A stretch of DNA of 64,000 bases, taken from contig OZ038379.1 in the NCBI GenBank assembly GCA_964036045.1, positions 20,112,476 through 20,176,475 of the forward strand, written 5' to 3'. A model generated the notes under the pieces. The model did not search any database and had not been told where the DNA came from. It was given only the letters and a program-made list of their open reading frames with translations. Positions within the stretch are counted from its first letter, which is position 1, and each line of letters opens with the position of its first letter. Source of the stretch: Eutreptiella sp. 'Long Island Sound 2002' (lineage: Eukaryota > Euglenozoa > Euglenophyceae > Eutreptiales > Eutreptiaceae). A program made the translations under genes and the position numbers. Positions 22,624 to 34,133 of this stretch are shown here, one piece after another.

Positions 22624-22986
22624 TTGAGGTCCATCTGCAGCCTCTTCATTTTGTCAATTTTCTCCGTCCTCCACTTTGTGGAAGAGGATTCAGACAAATC
22701 AGGATGGCACTCAAGGGCAGCTCTCTCCCGACTGTTGGGCTGCTTGGGGCACCAAAAGGTCGTTGTGCACGGCCCATCACAAACGATTTCCATGAGGGAG
22801 GCCATAGCGGCAAATACATCCGAAAACCTCGCAGTCAACGAAATGTTGCATGTTGTGTTCGTGCCCTGTTGTGTATGCCCTAGCCATCTATGTCAGAGCG
22901 GTTGTGCACTGTCGGATTTCGAGGATGCAGCGAGCTCCAACACCCGAGCATCGCGGAGAATGCCTGTCAAAGCCCTGCACAATTAA
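22624..22986 (+). CDS. Unrecognised open frame
   Basis: About 120 residues without family motifs. The part reading DKSGWHSRAALSRLLG and SMREAIAANTSENLAVNEM looks protein-like, with possible short helices. No ATG context or partner exon is convincing. Confidence 0.2.
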   Translation: MRSICSLFILSIFSVLHFVEEDSDKSGWHSRAALSRLLGCLGHQKVVVHGPSQTISMREAIAANTSENLAVNEMLHVVFVPCCVCPSHLCQSGCALSDFEDAASSNTRASRRMPVKALHN

Positions 22987-23305
22987 GGGCTGGTTTTTAA
23001 GGGTTGGTACACAATTCAAAGAGCCCATTTTCAGGCTTTACCCGTGTTTGTCCATCAGCCACCATGGCCCTGTTCATTTGCCATGTGTGTGCCCGCCACC
23101 TTTATGCAACAGCTTTGTCCTCCCCTGTTGTGATGCAACGTTTTCGTGTTCCGCGCTCTGGGTCACGCACAATCTAAGCAGAGTTGAAAGCCACTGCAGC
23201 TGCGGTTATGGCCAACAGGCAAAAGCAGCAGCAAAGCATTGGAATGCCCCACACCTGTGTTCATGTGTTTGAGATATGCAGCAATGGATTTGTGGCCATC
23301 CGGAC

Positions 23306-23588
23306 TTAACAGCGAGCATTCAACAACAAGCATCCAAAGGCCTCCAAGAGTTGACACCAACCATCCGGAAGCCTCCAGGAATAACAGCAATCATCGAGAA
23401 GCACCGTGAAAAAAACAGCAAGCAACCAAAAGCCACTAGCCATTAACAGCAATCATCCCCACGCCTCCAGGGATTGGCAACAACCATTCAAAAGCAACCA
23501 AGCATTAATAGCAAGCATCCAAGAGCCCCAGGGAATTTCTAACAACTATTCAGGGGGTTCGAGGAAGTGACAGCAAGCATCTAGAAGC
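23306..23588 (+). repeat. Degenerate minisatellite, unit about 30 bp
   Basis: About nine imperfect units with consensus near taacagcaagcatccaaaag followed by cctccaggga. Units differ at many positions, so the array is old. Confidence 0.75.
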
Positions 23589-24066
23589 TGGAGCCGGTGC
23601 CTGCATGAGTGCAAATGGATTTTCAGAATACAGTGCATTACTAAACGCCTGGTTTTCAAGGATCTTGCACAGAATGAAACGCAGCATACTCTGCCGAATC
23701 GAATCCCCCCCCCCCCCGGCACCCCACCTGCTGGTAGCGGTCATGCGGTATGGAGAGTGTGTGTTGTGCACACATTTCGTGTCGTACCACAGATCCATGT
23801 TCCACGGTAGTGGACACATTGATGTTTAGCAGCACCAACTCAAATGGCTCACGCGACATTGCATCCTGGTGATTTTTTTTTTTGCAGCTGTTTGCACCAT
23901 TTAAGGAGTGCATTACTCCATGGAGGGACAAGAATGTTCACAAAAGCCCCTAGATTGTCCTCGATATTTCTATTTTGAGTAATTTCGCCACAGCCATTTA
24001 CAGTGCGTGCCATGGGCTGTGACTGTGGTCAGCTAGGGCTTAGAAAGGGAGGTGGGCGGGGTTGCC

Positions 24067-24513
24067 ATGGTAATAATTGGGCCTTTGGTGCTGAGCATAG
24101 ACACACTCTCATGCAGTTGGCCAAAAGAGACTACCAACAGCAGCAGCAGCAGCAGCAACGGCAATGGTAATGACGATGGCAACATCAGCAACAACAACAA
24201 CAACAACAGCACCAGCACCAGCACCAGCACCAGCACCAGCACCAGCACCAGCACCAGCACCAGCACCAGCACCAGCAACAGCAGCGGCGACGGCGGCGGC
24301 GGCGGCAGAAGCAGCAACAACAACGCCAGCATCATCAACAACAGCTGCTGCAGCAGCAATCACAACAACTGCAACAACAACTGCAATGACGTCTGCAACA
24401 ACAACGGCTGCTGCTGCTGCTGCAACGGCAACAATGACTTTCGTATTTTCGGACTTATCGCCTCGCCACTGCAGGTTGGCCATTTGTTTCCGCCACTGCG
24501 CCTCGACACACCA
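24067..24513 (+). CDS. In-frame Ser/Asn/Thr simple-repeat extension upstream of the carrier
   Basis: From the ATG at 24067 (context gttgccATGG, close to an optimal eukaryotic start) the frame stays open for 149 codons and runs without a stop into the mitochondrial carrier. It encodes MVIIGPLVLSIDTLSCSWPK, then Ser/Asn/Asp runs, an alternating Ser-Thr tract from AGCACC hexamers, a Gly run, and Asn/Cys-rich tracts. Either the carrier has a long disordered N-terminal extension, or this is a 5' leader or intron that happens to stay open because CAG/CAA/CAC triplets avoid stops. Confidence 0.4.
24138..24430 (+). repeat. CAG/CAA triplets and AGCACC hexamer array
   Basis: Triplet runs of cag and caa flank about 11 units of agcacc at roughly 24208-24275, then cgg and further caa/ctg triplets. 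Length variation between individuals is likely. Confidence 0.9.
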
Positions 24514-25461
24514 ATGATCAATGCAGAGAGGCCCATTGACACCGGGGCTTGGGCTCAGCTCCGCCAACGCATCCAGCGACAGGACTGGCAATCTTGGGTG
24601 GCGGGCGCTGTGGCGGGGACCAGCATGGCCGTGACGGGCCACCCCTTCGACACCCTGAAGACCCGGATGCAGGTCGACGGGGCCCACCGCGGCGTCCTCG
24701 CATGCGCCCGGGCCACGGTGCAGCACGAGGGCGTCCTCGCGCTCTGGAAGGGGCTGTCGCCCGCGCTCCTGACGTGCGTCACGACATCGTCCATCCGCCT
24801 GGGGGTCCAGTCCTGGGCCAATGCGGCCATCGCGCGGCGGCTGCAGTCGAGGGACTTCGAGAGCCTGGGGCTGGCGACGCGCGTGGGGACGGAGGCGGCC
24901 GGGGGGGCCGTGGCGGGGCTGGTGCTGCCCACCATCTTCACGCCGCTCGAGATGGTCAAGTGCCGGAGGCAGACGAGCACGCGCGCCGGGGCCCGCGGGC
25001 CCGGGCTGGTGCGCGTCATGGCCGACGTGCTGCGGGCGGAGGGCCTCCGGGGCGTGTACGTCGGCCATTCCATGACCGTCCTGCGGGCCACGTCCGGCAA
25101 CGCGGCGCTGTTCGGGCCGTACGTCCTCGCGAAGGACGCGCTCGCCCGCGTGGCGGGGGAGGGCTCGCCCGCCGTCCGCCCGGCCGCGGGCATCATCGCG
25201 GGGTGGTGCTCGTGCCTCGTCTGCTTCCCGGTCGATGCGGTCAAGACGCGGATGCAGGTCGCGGGCGCGCCCGGCGGCTCTGGGCACGCGGGGCTGGTCG
25301 ACCTGCGGGGCATGTGGCCGCACCAGGCGCTGAGGCAGCTCTGGCGCGAGGGCGGCATGTACCATGGCGTAGGGCCCGCGATGATGCGGGCCGTGCCCGT
25401 GCACATCCTCTACATGCCCGTCTATGATTTTGTGGCCGCGAGGCTGCGCATGTGGACGTGA
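24514..25461 (+). CDS. Mitochondrial carrier family (SLC25-type) transporter
   Basis: 315 residues from the ATG at 24514, the usual length of the family. Three homologous repeats each carry the signature P-x-[DE]-x-x-[KR]: PFDTLK at residues 44-49, PLEMVK at 144-149 and PVDAVK at 239-244. Each is followed by a matching aromatic/basic block and Gly-rich turn (for example EGVLALWKGL and REGGMYHGVG). These proteins have six transmembrane helices and exchange metabolites across the mitochondrial inner membrane. The substrate is not assignable by eye; the spacing and GHPFDTLKTRMQ start resemble amino-acid or carnitine-type carriers, which is inference. The gene is a single exon here, strikingly GC-rich, and uses G/C-ending codons. 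The frame also extends upstream into a simple-repeat region. Confidence 0.93.
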   Translation: MINAERPIDTGAWAQLRQRIQRQDWQSWVAGAVAGTSMAVTGHPFDTLKTRMQVDGAHRGVLACARATVQHEGVLALWKGLSPALLTCVTTSSIRLGVQSWANAAIARRLQSRDFESLGLATRVGTEAAGGAVAGLVLPTIFTPLEMVKCRRQTSTRAGARGPGLVRVMADVLRAEGLRGVYVGHSMTVLRATSGNAALFGPYVLAKDALARVAGEGSPAVRPAAGIIAGWCSCLVCFPVDAVKTRMQVAGAPGGSGHAGLVDLRGMWPHQALRQLWREGGMYHGVGPAMMRAVPVHILYMPVYDFVAARLRMWT

Positions 25462-28400
25462 ACGAGGGCAGGGCAGCCAGTGCGATTTGCAGCGCACATC
25501 AATACCCAGAACCACGAAGGGGGGCCGGGACAACCACCAGCACCAAGCCCCAACCCCCAATCGGGCCCAACGTCCAGCCACACTAACAGCTACACACACA
25601 GCACCGTTCCACTCAACCCGATCCAGTTGCCCTGAGGGCAGGTGGCGTGAGGTAAGGTAAGGCAGGGAACGTATGCCACGTCGGAACATTGAAGGAGGCA
25701 TCCCTTGGGTGTTGCCCAGGCCGTGTGCCTGGCACAGCTATCGTGATTGGTGGTGGTGGTGGTGGTGGTGGTGGTGCCATCATGAAGGATTGGAATGCCA
25801 TCCACTGGGAGGGGCTCTGCGTGTGCCTCAGCCCCTGTGTGCCCTGCCGAATCAAGAAAGAAGGGCCAGCTCCTCCTGCACCCCTGCACCCCGTCCCCTG
25901 TCCAGTGCACAGCAAGTGAACAAGCTGCCACATGGGCTTGGACCGCGACGGTGATCCGTGTCCTCTCACGGGGGGCGCTGGAGGCTCGGTCCCAACAGCC
26001 CCCCCCAGCCCCACCCCAGCCCCATTCACCTCTGCAGACAGCTGATGTGACTGTCCAAAGAGGTGGGGCTTAATTGTTAGTATTGCCATACTTGACAGGC
26101 GGCGAGGGGGTGGGGGAGCGGCTGCCAAGACGGACAGGAGGGGCAGGGCTGGGACCCGGTCAACGTGGCGGTGGCGTCGTCAGTGGTGCCGTGGGTGCTG
26201 CCGTCGTTTGCCACCTGCGGACCGGAGACCGGGGGACACTGCTCTGGGCGTTGCGTTGAGGTCACTCCAAAAAAGTGTTGTTCGGCGCCTTCGGGCCAGA
26301 TTTCATAGCGATTCAGCCTCCAGCCCCCGCCCCCACTTGTCGGGCTCTGTTAACCCCCGCCCCCCCCCCCGCTCCCGCCGACCTCTGTGAACCCCTTTTT
26401 TGGCCCCCATCCCCCCCCCCCCCAGGACCCAGGAGACAGGACCCTTCGTGAGGGTGCGGAGGGTCCGCACGGTGTCCGGGCACCGCTCCCCCGCTAAGAG
26501 CCCCGCTTTTTCTATTCATTTGAGGTTGCGCCGTGTGTGTTTGTATGTATGTCGAGGTGCGCCTCGTCTGGGGAAGAGATCGTTTGTCTTTGCAGTTCTG
26601 AGGTCCAACCGGGTCCGCTTTGGAGAACCAAGATGCACGCGGTTCCGGCTTTGAAGTGCATGTCCGCATTTGTTTGCAAAGCTGCACATGTTGTTCGCCA
26701 TCCCTTTCACTCAATGTCTCTCCATTTAATGTTACGCCTTGCCCCCACCCCAACCTGTGTGGGCCCAATGGGGTCAGCTGTGGTGCACGCGGACCAGGGG
26801 GGCGATTGCTGTACGCCTCAACCTCGAGAGCCCAGCGAACAGAGTTCGGCAGGTTCCCGGGTACAGGGCAGCAGGGCACAGGGGAACGAGCAGCGGCGTG
26901 CGTTGGTGGCACTGGAGGCCGCGGACCCTGAGCAGCAACAGACAGGGTGGTCATGCAGACGCTGCACCCTGACCATTGAGCCGCCCCCATCCCCCCGGCA
27001 ACCCACAGTCCTAGTCCACCTGCGCCGGATAGCATGGCCATCATCGTGGCCGTGTAGCAGTGTTGTGCAGTGTGATGTTCCGGGGGATCCGGAGGATTCG
27101 GGTGATTGCTCAGATTTCAAAGAGTATGCCATCGTTTTTCGACAACACATTGCCCGCATCGCCTGAAACAAGGCTGCCCACCGACAAGACTGAGGCCCAC
27201 TCCGGTCGTGCCAGGGTGAAGGCGCCAGGGCGCACAGGCCCTAGCACAGGCTGGCGTGAGACACAAGACACCGGGAGGAGACCCGGGCAGGTCGTTTCCA
27301 GTGTAGAGTCTTTTTGTCTCAAGAGCACCCTGGGAAGCCCACGGGCGTGGCACTATCCCGCTGCATTATCCGCCATCAGAGTCAGTCCGTACTCACTGCA
27401 TTTCAGATCCGCTACCACAGTCATTTGTGTGATCATCGTAGAACTGTTCTGTAGGACAGTTCTGGCTGTCTCGAGTGCCATACTGTGAGAGGGCTACGCC
27501 CGCTCATCTTGGTCTACCCCCCCAAAAGGAAACCACAAGGAGCAGACCCGGGCAGGCCATGGGCAGATGGTGTCGTGTCGGAGAACATCTGTTGGATGGC
27601 TTGGCGAGGGCTGTTGGCTGCGAATGGCCGGCGTTTTCAGTTTGCCGACAGCGATTGGCCGTGTTCTGGTGTCCTGTCAGGGAGTGTAAACCGCTCGGCC
27701 TCTGTTTATCGAGGGCCTGAAACCCCCATCAGGGGCGCACCCCCCGAACCGCAGGCTCGGGGTTGTATTGCCTGTTCAAGTGACCAACATCAGGGCGCTT
27801 TGTGAGCAGGTGGGGGCGTGTGGCACGCCGCTGATGCGCGCGGTGCAGGGGCACAGTTGATGGTGCATAGGACACTGCTGGTGTGCGGGGGTCCTAGAAC
27901 GATTGCCCCGGAAGCACAGCAATTCGAACCCAGGGCAGCAGCACAGGTAGCCAGCCCGCTCAGTATTCTATGCCTGTTATATTATTTCTTCCCCTGAATC
28001 ATGCACAACCCTGCACTTTGCCCAACAATGCGGACCGCATTGAACTACGGCCTTTGGGGGTTCAGGCAGACCCATGCTGGGGCCGGGCAAGGTGCATTGG
28101 TCGTCACCACCAGCACAAAACATCCTGCTCAACGACTGCCTCAGGCTGACATCAGAACGGCCGACAACCATTGGGAGGAGGGTTCCCCCCTCCCCTTGGA
28201 CCCTTGGAGCAGCATACGGTAGCTATGGATCCGGCGCTTCATCCCCTCCCCTTGGACCCCCCCCCCCCACAGGCCAAACTGACCATAAGGATAAGGACTG
28301 ACCATAAGGACCAAACTTTTGGGTGCCAGACCACCTCCCCCCCCCGTCCTCTCTCCAGTCAGATGGGCCTGGACAAGGGGCCCCCACTACCAGGCATCAG

Positions 28401-29210
28401 CGGCCCCTGGGGAAGGTGCTATCTGGATGCGGCAGCCCTGTCACTGCCATACCAAGTGGAAGAAGTAGGGGTGGCCAGCCACGGTTGCCTGGAAAACCTG
28501 CTTCAGGACAGTAGGGTGGGGTTCACATGTGGGTTCTGTTCCGGGTAACCTTGAGTAGGAGTGGCCAGGTGCCCAGCGTCTCAGCCCCCTGACCGGCAAC
28601 CATGCATGTGCTGGACGGTCCATTGGGATTGTCCATGGTTTACACTGTCACGGTCTTGTGGACCTGTAGGGTTCATCCTCCTGAGTGTCCCGAGTGGCCT
28701 GGAGCCCATGGATGCTTGCCAGAGAAGAATGTCGCCAGTGGCCCACCCTGTCACGTTGGTCCTCCGAGAGGGTAGCAAGGGACCCTTCTCAGGGGGGAGG
28801 GGGGCTTGTGACCCTTAGCCTTTGCTTGGGAGGGCTTGGACCAGCCAGTTTCCAAGCCTCAGCGTGTGAGGATTGCAGACCACCTTGCCATCACTCTGTG
28901 TGCAAGGCATCCACCCTGGGGTCACTCAACATGGACCCGACCCGTCCAGTGGCAGCCACCGTGAAGCTGCATGGCTTGTAAGTATGTGTGTCTCCTGTAG
29001 TAACCATTTTACCAAGCCGTCCGTGTTGGCAGTGGCGGTCCTGATGGCCTCATGAGTCCGGAGAGGCACCTGGCACCCATGGCCCTTGGGAGGGCATCTT
29101 TTTGGGCCACTTTTGATACGGAGCCCCAATCCACGCTTTTTGCATGGCCCCTTTCTGCTTGGGGATATGGACCGGCCCCTTTCCGGTTGGGGATATGGAC
29201 TGGCCCCTTT
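25462..29210. other. GC-rich intergenic region, no recognised gene
   Basis: Open frames on both strands lack motifs. Contents include a GGT microsatellite at 25749-25774, C-runs near 26352, 26411 and 28258, and a short local duplication of accataagga near 28290-28310. Patches near 26700-27150 resemble coding composition but nothing is identifiable. Confidence 0.5.
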
Positions 29211-29217
29211 CTGGTTG

Positions 29218-29760
29218 CCCGTGTTCGGGAACATCTTAACAATGTTGTACAGGTTGAATCTTTTCAACCGTTGTTTGTATTTTCCGTTTTTTATGACACA
29301 TTTCTCAGACTCCATGCCCATCAGTTCCATTCGGTTCAGTTCCATTCGGTTCCATTCGGTTGGGCAACTTTGTATGGATTTGCCCCTTGAAATCGGGGAC
29401 AAGTGATTTGGGATGGGTATGGATTGTCTCGTACCCACGGTGATTTGTTTGATTTTGAGGTTGGAAGCCATGACGGCACTTATAAAGGCCGGATTCATGT
29501 CACTGTGCCATGGGAAGAAAGAAAGGAATTTTGACGGCCTAGCAACAGTCGTACAACGATGTGCATGGGTGGTATAGGGCACGCATTGAGCCTTTGTTTG
29601 GACAGTTATGGCATTGGGGTTTGGTTACGAACATCTGGCGTGGTGGCTCTAATGGGTTACACTTGTCTGTGCATGTTTTGTTGCATTTAACACAACTTTG
29701 CATTCACAGGCAGGGCCGTCACCCTCCTTAGGGGGAGCGGGCGTGCGCCGGGCATCTTTT
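29218..29760 (+). pseudogene. DDE (Harbinger-like) transposase relic, copy A
   Basis: Same order of blocks as copy B but more broken: VREHLNNVVQVE, then RFFHFTD-like and SMPISS blocks, a deletion around 29340 where the WNPKYS block should be, then WICPL and GRIHVTVPWEERKEF, and finally LWHWGLV-like residues in shifted frames. It is truncated near 29710-29750, before the Cys-rich tail. Confidence 0.65.
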
Positions 29761-30091
29761 TTGACCCATGCCCCACCGGTGGCCTTTTAGGGGATGCACT
29801 AAGGGGGCGCACTTAGCGCAGTGCAGCTATTTGGGTGTGTGGCTATACTAGAGACCCATACTTTGAGATACTAGGGGCATCATTGTGACCCCTAGCGTAG
29901 GTTTTGACTTCTGATTTTGTCCCCTTTGTTGGGGACCCCTGAGAATGCAGGGGTGACGTAGCATTTCCGCCCTCTGCTATCAAGGAAACCAGGACAATCT
30001 TTGAATCCACACTTTGTTGCGTGGCCCCTTGAGTTGGCAGTGCTTTCATGTCTCGCACGGAAGGGTGTTCGGAGGTTGCTTGGCGGCAGAG

Positions 30092-30899
30092 TGTTGCCCG
30101 TGTTCGTGAATACCTAAACCATGTTGTTCAAGAGATTTGATGGACCGACAGGTTGAATCCTTTCAACCATTGTCCCCATTTTCCATTCTTTATGACGCAT
30201 TTCACAGACTCCATCCCCATCGGTTCCATTGGCGGGATATGGAGTGCCAACCTGTAGAATCCTAAGTATTCGTCGCATGTTTACAAGGTGACTTTTGTAG
30301 TTGATATGTTGGGCAACAGTATATGGATTTGCCCCTTGGCCCCCGGGGCATCAGCAGATGTTTTGATTTGGGATGGGTATGGACCTTCTCGAATCTGAGG
30401 TGATTTCTTTGATTTCGAAGTTGGGGGCCATGATGGTGCTTATACAGGCCGGATTCATGTCATCGTGCCATTCATTGGAAGAGAGAATGGCACTTTGACA
30501 GCCCGCCAACAATGTTACGATCACGTGCACGGGTGGTATAGGGCACGCATTGAGCAACTGTTCGCTCGGTTGTGGCATTGGGGTTTGGTTAGGAACATCT
30601 GGCTTGGCGGCCCCAATGAGTTGCACCAGTCAGTCCGTATTTTGTTGCATTTTACACAGTTTTGCATCCGGAGGCAAGTCCCACACACCCCCTTCGGACC
30701 ATGGGAGCATGTCCCGCCTCAGGTTTGGACTGACCAAAGCAACTCGGCCGCCACGCAAGATGAGGCAGAGGATGAGGCAGAAGTGTGTGTGTTGTGTTGC
30801 CAGAAGCGCTTCACCGTCGCAGTTTGCTATGAGTGTAAGGAGCACTATTGTACTGAATGTATTGACACCCACACTTGTGGGACCAATGTTGTTTGTTAA
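30092..30899 (+). pseudogene. DDE (Harbinger-like) transposase with B-box-like tail, copy B
   Basis: Most complete copy. In order: RQSVARVREYLNHVVQEI, FFMTHFTDSIPIGS (candidate first Asp), a WSANL...NPKYSSHVYK block, VDMLGNSIWICPLAPG, ADVLIWDGYGPS (second Asp), FDFEVGGHDGAY, GRIHVIVPFIGR, then WYRARIEQLFARLWHW (third acidic residue Glu) and HFTQFCIRRQV. The C terminus holds VCVLCCQKRF, VCYECKEHYCTECIDTH, a CxxC/CxxC/CxxC..H pattern like a B-box. Stops near 30150 and 30250 and one frameshift near 30475 make it a pseudogene. The last 144 codons are intact from 30465. DDE transposases cut and join transposon ends. The Harbinger assignment rests on the RxRIExLFxRLW block and is moderate. Confidence 0.75.
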
Positions 30900-30979
30900 G
30901 TACAATACAAATGACATTTGGAGTTGTTGAATTCACAGCTCTTGCTTTATTATGCAACGTGCTTTGTAGGGAAGGTGTG

Positions 30980-31257
30980 CAGTGCAACGTGGTCTACTTG
31001 GGGGGCTCGGGATAGTTCTTAGAAATGTAGCGCGCCGGGCAAACATTCCCCCTTATGGACCATGGGACCATGTCCCACCTCATGTTTGGACTGATAAAAG
31101 CAACTCAGCCACGCAAGATGAGGGAGAGGATGAGAAAGATGCGTGTGCCTTGTGTTGTCAGAAGTGTTCCACCACCACAGCTTGTGTTGAGTGCCAGGAG
31201 AATTATTGTGGTGAATGTATTGATGCCCAAACTTTTGGAAAACATATTGTTTATTAG
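30980..31257 (+). pseudogene. Tandem copy of the transposase C-terminal tail, copy C
   Basis: Begins at the PPYGPWDHVPPHVWTD block and repeats the acidic linker and cysteine pattern (CALCCQKC, CVECQENYCGECID). Sequence after its stop resembles that after copy B, including a shared tgctttgtagg and a gtagcg(c/t)gccgggcaa junction, so B and C are tandemly duplicated 3' ends of one element family. The transposase core is absent. Confidence 0.75.
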
Positions 31258-33926
31258 CCAATGCATGAGTAATACACAGTGAGGTTGAAATTCTCCATTT
31301 TCATGTTATGCAGCGTGCTTTGTAGGCAAGGTTTGCGCTCCACTCTGGCTGACTTCTCTAGAGGAGGGTAAATCCAGGATTAAAGTCAGGTTAGTTGATA
31401 CAAAAGTAGCGTGCCGGGCAACCCCCCCCCCCTTGCGGCGCAGTGGGGTGCAAGGATGCAAGGAGAAGCAGTTTACACACCCATACCCATACCCATACCT
31501 CCTGCTCTCTTCTAGTGTTAGCCTGGACTCCCCCTTGCGCAACGACCACGTCGTGCTGAAACAGCACTTCTTCTGACACTACTTCTAAACCACAGTCTTA
31601 TCCAAAGACCACTCCGTGGTGAACCAGCGCCTTTTAACCTGTAAACACTGCCCTGCAACCACCCTGTGGTCAGATAGTGAAGCATTGCGGGCGCAAGGGC
31701 TAGGGCGGGGGGGGGGGGGGGGAAGCCCCAGCCCCTTGTCTTTCGGGCTTGATGACACAGCTTACATACTCAGAGCAAGGCATTCTTCCGGTTGCTACCC
31801 ACTAGATCAATTAACCCCTGCAGCAGCAACCCCAAAAGAAAGTTTTGAGTTCCCTTCCATTCCGGAGCCAATGCTCCTATAGGTGCATTCAGCGAACCAT
31901 GGGTCTGTGCACAATTTAGCACTGTCAGTGAGGTTGCAGCAGACAGATCTCCGGTGTTCATTTACTGGGATGTTGGATCTGTACATAGCGACCCTTTGTC
32001 TTCTGCTGTGCTGTAGCATTTTGTGGTGCAGTCGGTATTATTTGTTCCCCTCTCAGAGTGGAGGATTCTTGGTACTCTTCTTAGTCCCTCCCTCTTGTTT
32101 CTGTGCCCCATTGTCTTTGCCGTTTCAGTATTTCATAACTATGTCAGTGCAAAACACATGGCAACAGAGCCAGATGCAGACAGGTAATGAGATAGCGGCT
32201 CAACAAGTGGAAACCCCGCAGGCTTCCTTTACCTGTTGAGGAACTGGTCAACTTGATAACCCCCCCCAACAACAAAAGGGGGTAGCACATGTGCATGCAG
32301 TGCCCACACAGTGCACACACATTCCTAGGCTTGCCTGAAATGACCCACAGCAGTGCTACACTTTTATGGCCCATGGTGCCAATAGTTCCAAGCAGCAGCC
32401 ATGGAGGATGTGAGGGAGTATCTGCTGCCTTGTGGCACACCATTTACACTTGTGCATATCCTTTTTGTGGCTCAGCACAGCTTGATTTTTGCACTGAACG
32501 GCGCCTGCTGATGGCTGGCCAGGCCAGGGGGAAAGGCTCTTGCGCGCCAATTTTTTTTTTCTGGGGGACGGGCGAGAGCCCGATCATAGTCCAATCGCGG
32601 ATAGAGCACCACTCCGCAAGGTGCTGTGACTCTCTTGCCCTATCTCTAAGAGACGTGGCAACCCCGTAATAGACAACCACAGAGCCAGGGCCTCTGCTGC
32701 GCACCGGAACGTGGTTGGGTTGCGGGTGGTCTTGTGTGGTTAGGCGGCGGGTGCAGTGGTGCTCTTGGTGGTGGCTGGTGGGGCGAACCCCGTGGTCTTG
32801 TGAAGCAAGTGGGCCCATGAGTGAGAATCACTGGGTGAGCATAGGGGGGCACGTGCTTGCTGGGTGTGGGTTGGTGGTGTTCTTGGGTGATGTTGGGCAC
32901 CATCGGGGTGCCCAGTGTGGCACTGTTTTGGAAAATCTTTGCCCTTTAAAGAGTGGCAATCTCTGCAGTGAGTAGGGGGTGTGTACATTATCGCAGGGTG
33001 GGGGTAGGGACATGAATAATGTGAAAATGTGGAGGCAACGACTTGCTGGACTTTTCTTAGTGAAAACCCAGAAGCCAGTGTCTCATTTGCAAAGATTTGC
33101 GAAACTGAAGTGAAAAGAAACGATTGGCTGAAACAAGAGTGAATCATAACAAGGGTATGACAGAATTTGAATAATGAGATGAGTTCGTAACAGATTGACT
33201 GTTTCTGAGGAAACAATGTGAGGTGTGGATAGTTTTGGCAGAAGAATTGGAAGAAAAAGGTGTTCGGTGGTGTTGTGGTGTGTCTATGGCGTGTGTGAAC
33301 GTTTAGTGAGTTGGTGGTGCGAATCGTGTTGTATGTGAACGTCCAAGAAGGCGTGTGTTGGTAGAATGGTGGAACCTGTACGAGTGGTGCCAGGTGAGTG
33401 GGGGGTTAATAGATATTGGCCTGTGCAAAAACCTTTACAGCTTTACACCAACTGCTGTTTCACCCCTAGGGGAAAAGACAACAAACTGGCATAAGCGCTC
33501 TGCAGGCAAGGCAATAGCAGTGAGCGACAGTGGGGAGACTGTGTGTGGAGTGTGTGCTTGCACTGTCAGTGCTGAAGCAAGCAGCTCACCCGCAACATGC
33601 TCACAGAGTGTAGTGGAGCACATACAATCGCCTTGGCGTGGGCACTCTGAGGGGCTAGTTGTTGTTGCGCACAATGGTGCAGAGCTTTGCAAAAACTGAG
33701 GGGCAAGCCTGAGCATAAGCGGTGGAGAAGCATCGCTGACATAGTGGTGGGAGTGTGAAACTGAGCCAGCGTGATGATCTCAATTTTCGCATGAATTAGA
33801 AAATTTGATGAGATCACCTACCTGTGCAGAGGGCATATATACTTTGCAGCAGTAGCCACTCTGGCACTAAATATGCTGGGCAAAAGTGGTGCGCCACTAT
33901 AAGCCTAGTTATTGCACAATGCAGGA
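31258..33926. other. Gene-poor stretch
   Basis: Contains C and G runs at 31426 and 31706, an inverted hairpin-rich patch near 32560-32640, and a G/T-rich stretch at 33220-33420. Short frames on both strands have no recognisable domains. Confidence 0.45.
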
Positions 33927-34133
33927 CTAGGCGTGTGGCGCGGCTTCCGGCGGTCTCCACTTTGGCGAGGAGCAGGCGCGGCATTCAAATCTGTCTTGGA
34001 AATTGTCGTATCCGCACTGACAAGCCCAGTTGCGTCGAACAATACTTCGTGGATCTACGCGGTCAAATTTTCTCACTCCACTGCTGAGCCCGTACACAAG
34101 GGGGAACAGAGTCAGGTGATTTGTGGTGCTCAT
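33927..34133 (-). CDS. RanBP2-type zinc finger segment
   Basis: The minus-strand frame contains RRNWACQCGYDNFQDRFECR followed by ACSSPKW, fitting the RanBP2/NZF zinc finger pattern W-x-C...C...N...C-x2-C. The first cysteine pair is separated by only one residue, not two to four. These fingers bind RNA or ubiquitin. The sequence begins after a plausible 3' splice acceptor (gggctcagcag, minus strand), and the frame stops soon after the finger (PPEAAPHA). It is likely the last exon of a gene on the minus strand, perhaps together with the frame at 34130-34741. Confidence 0.55.
   Translation of the reverse strand: MSTTNHLTLFPLVYGLSSGVRKFDRVDPRSIVRRNWACQCGYDNFQDRFECRACSSPKWRPPEAAPHA

Noticed and set aside
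23306-23588. CRISPR-like array
   Set aside because: Units are degenerate with no constant repeat and spacer alternation, in a eukaryotic context.
24109-25701. Long minus-strand frames (530 and 283 residues) and other overlapping frames over the mitochondrial carrier
   Set aside because: They are shadows of a very GC-rich gene with few stop codons; the plus frame has the carrier signatures.
27890-27950. tRNA-like segment (caattcgaaccc)
   Set aside because: No cloverleaf is possible with the flanking bases.
29040-29075. Hammerhead-ribozyme-like string (ctcatgagtccgga)
   Set aside because: The conserved CTGATGA and GAAA core elements are not both present.
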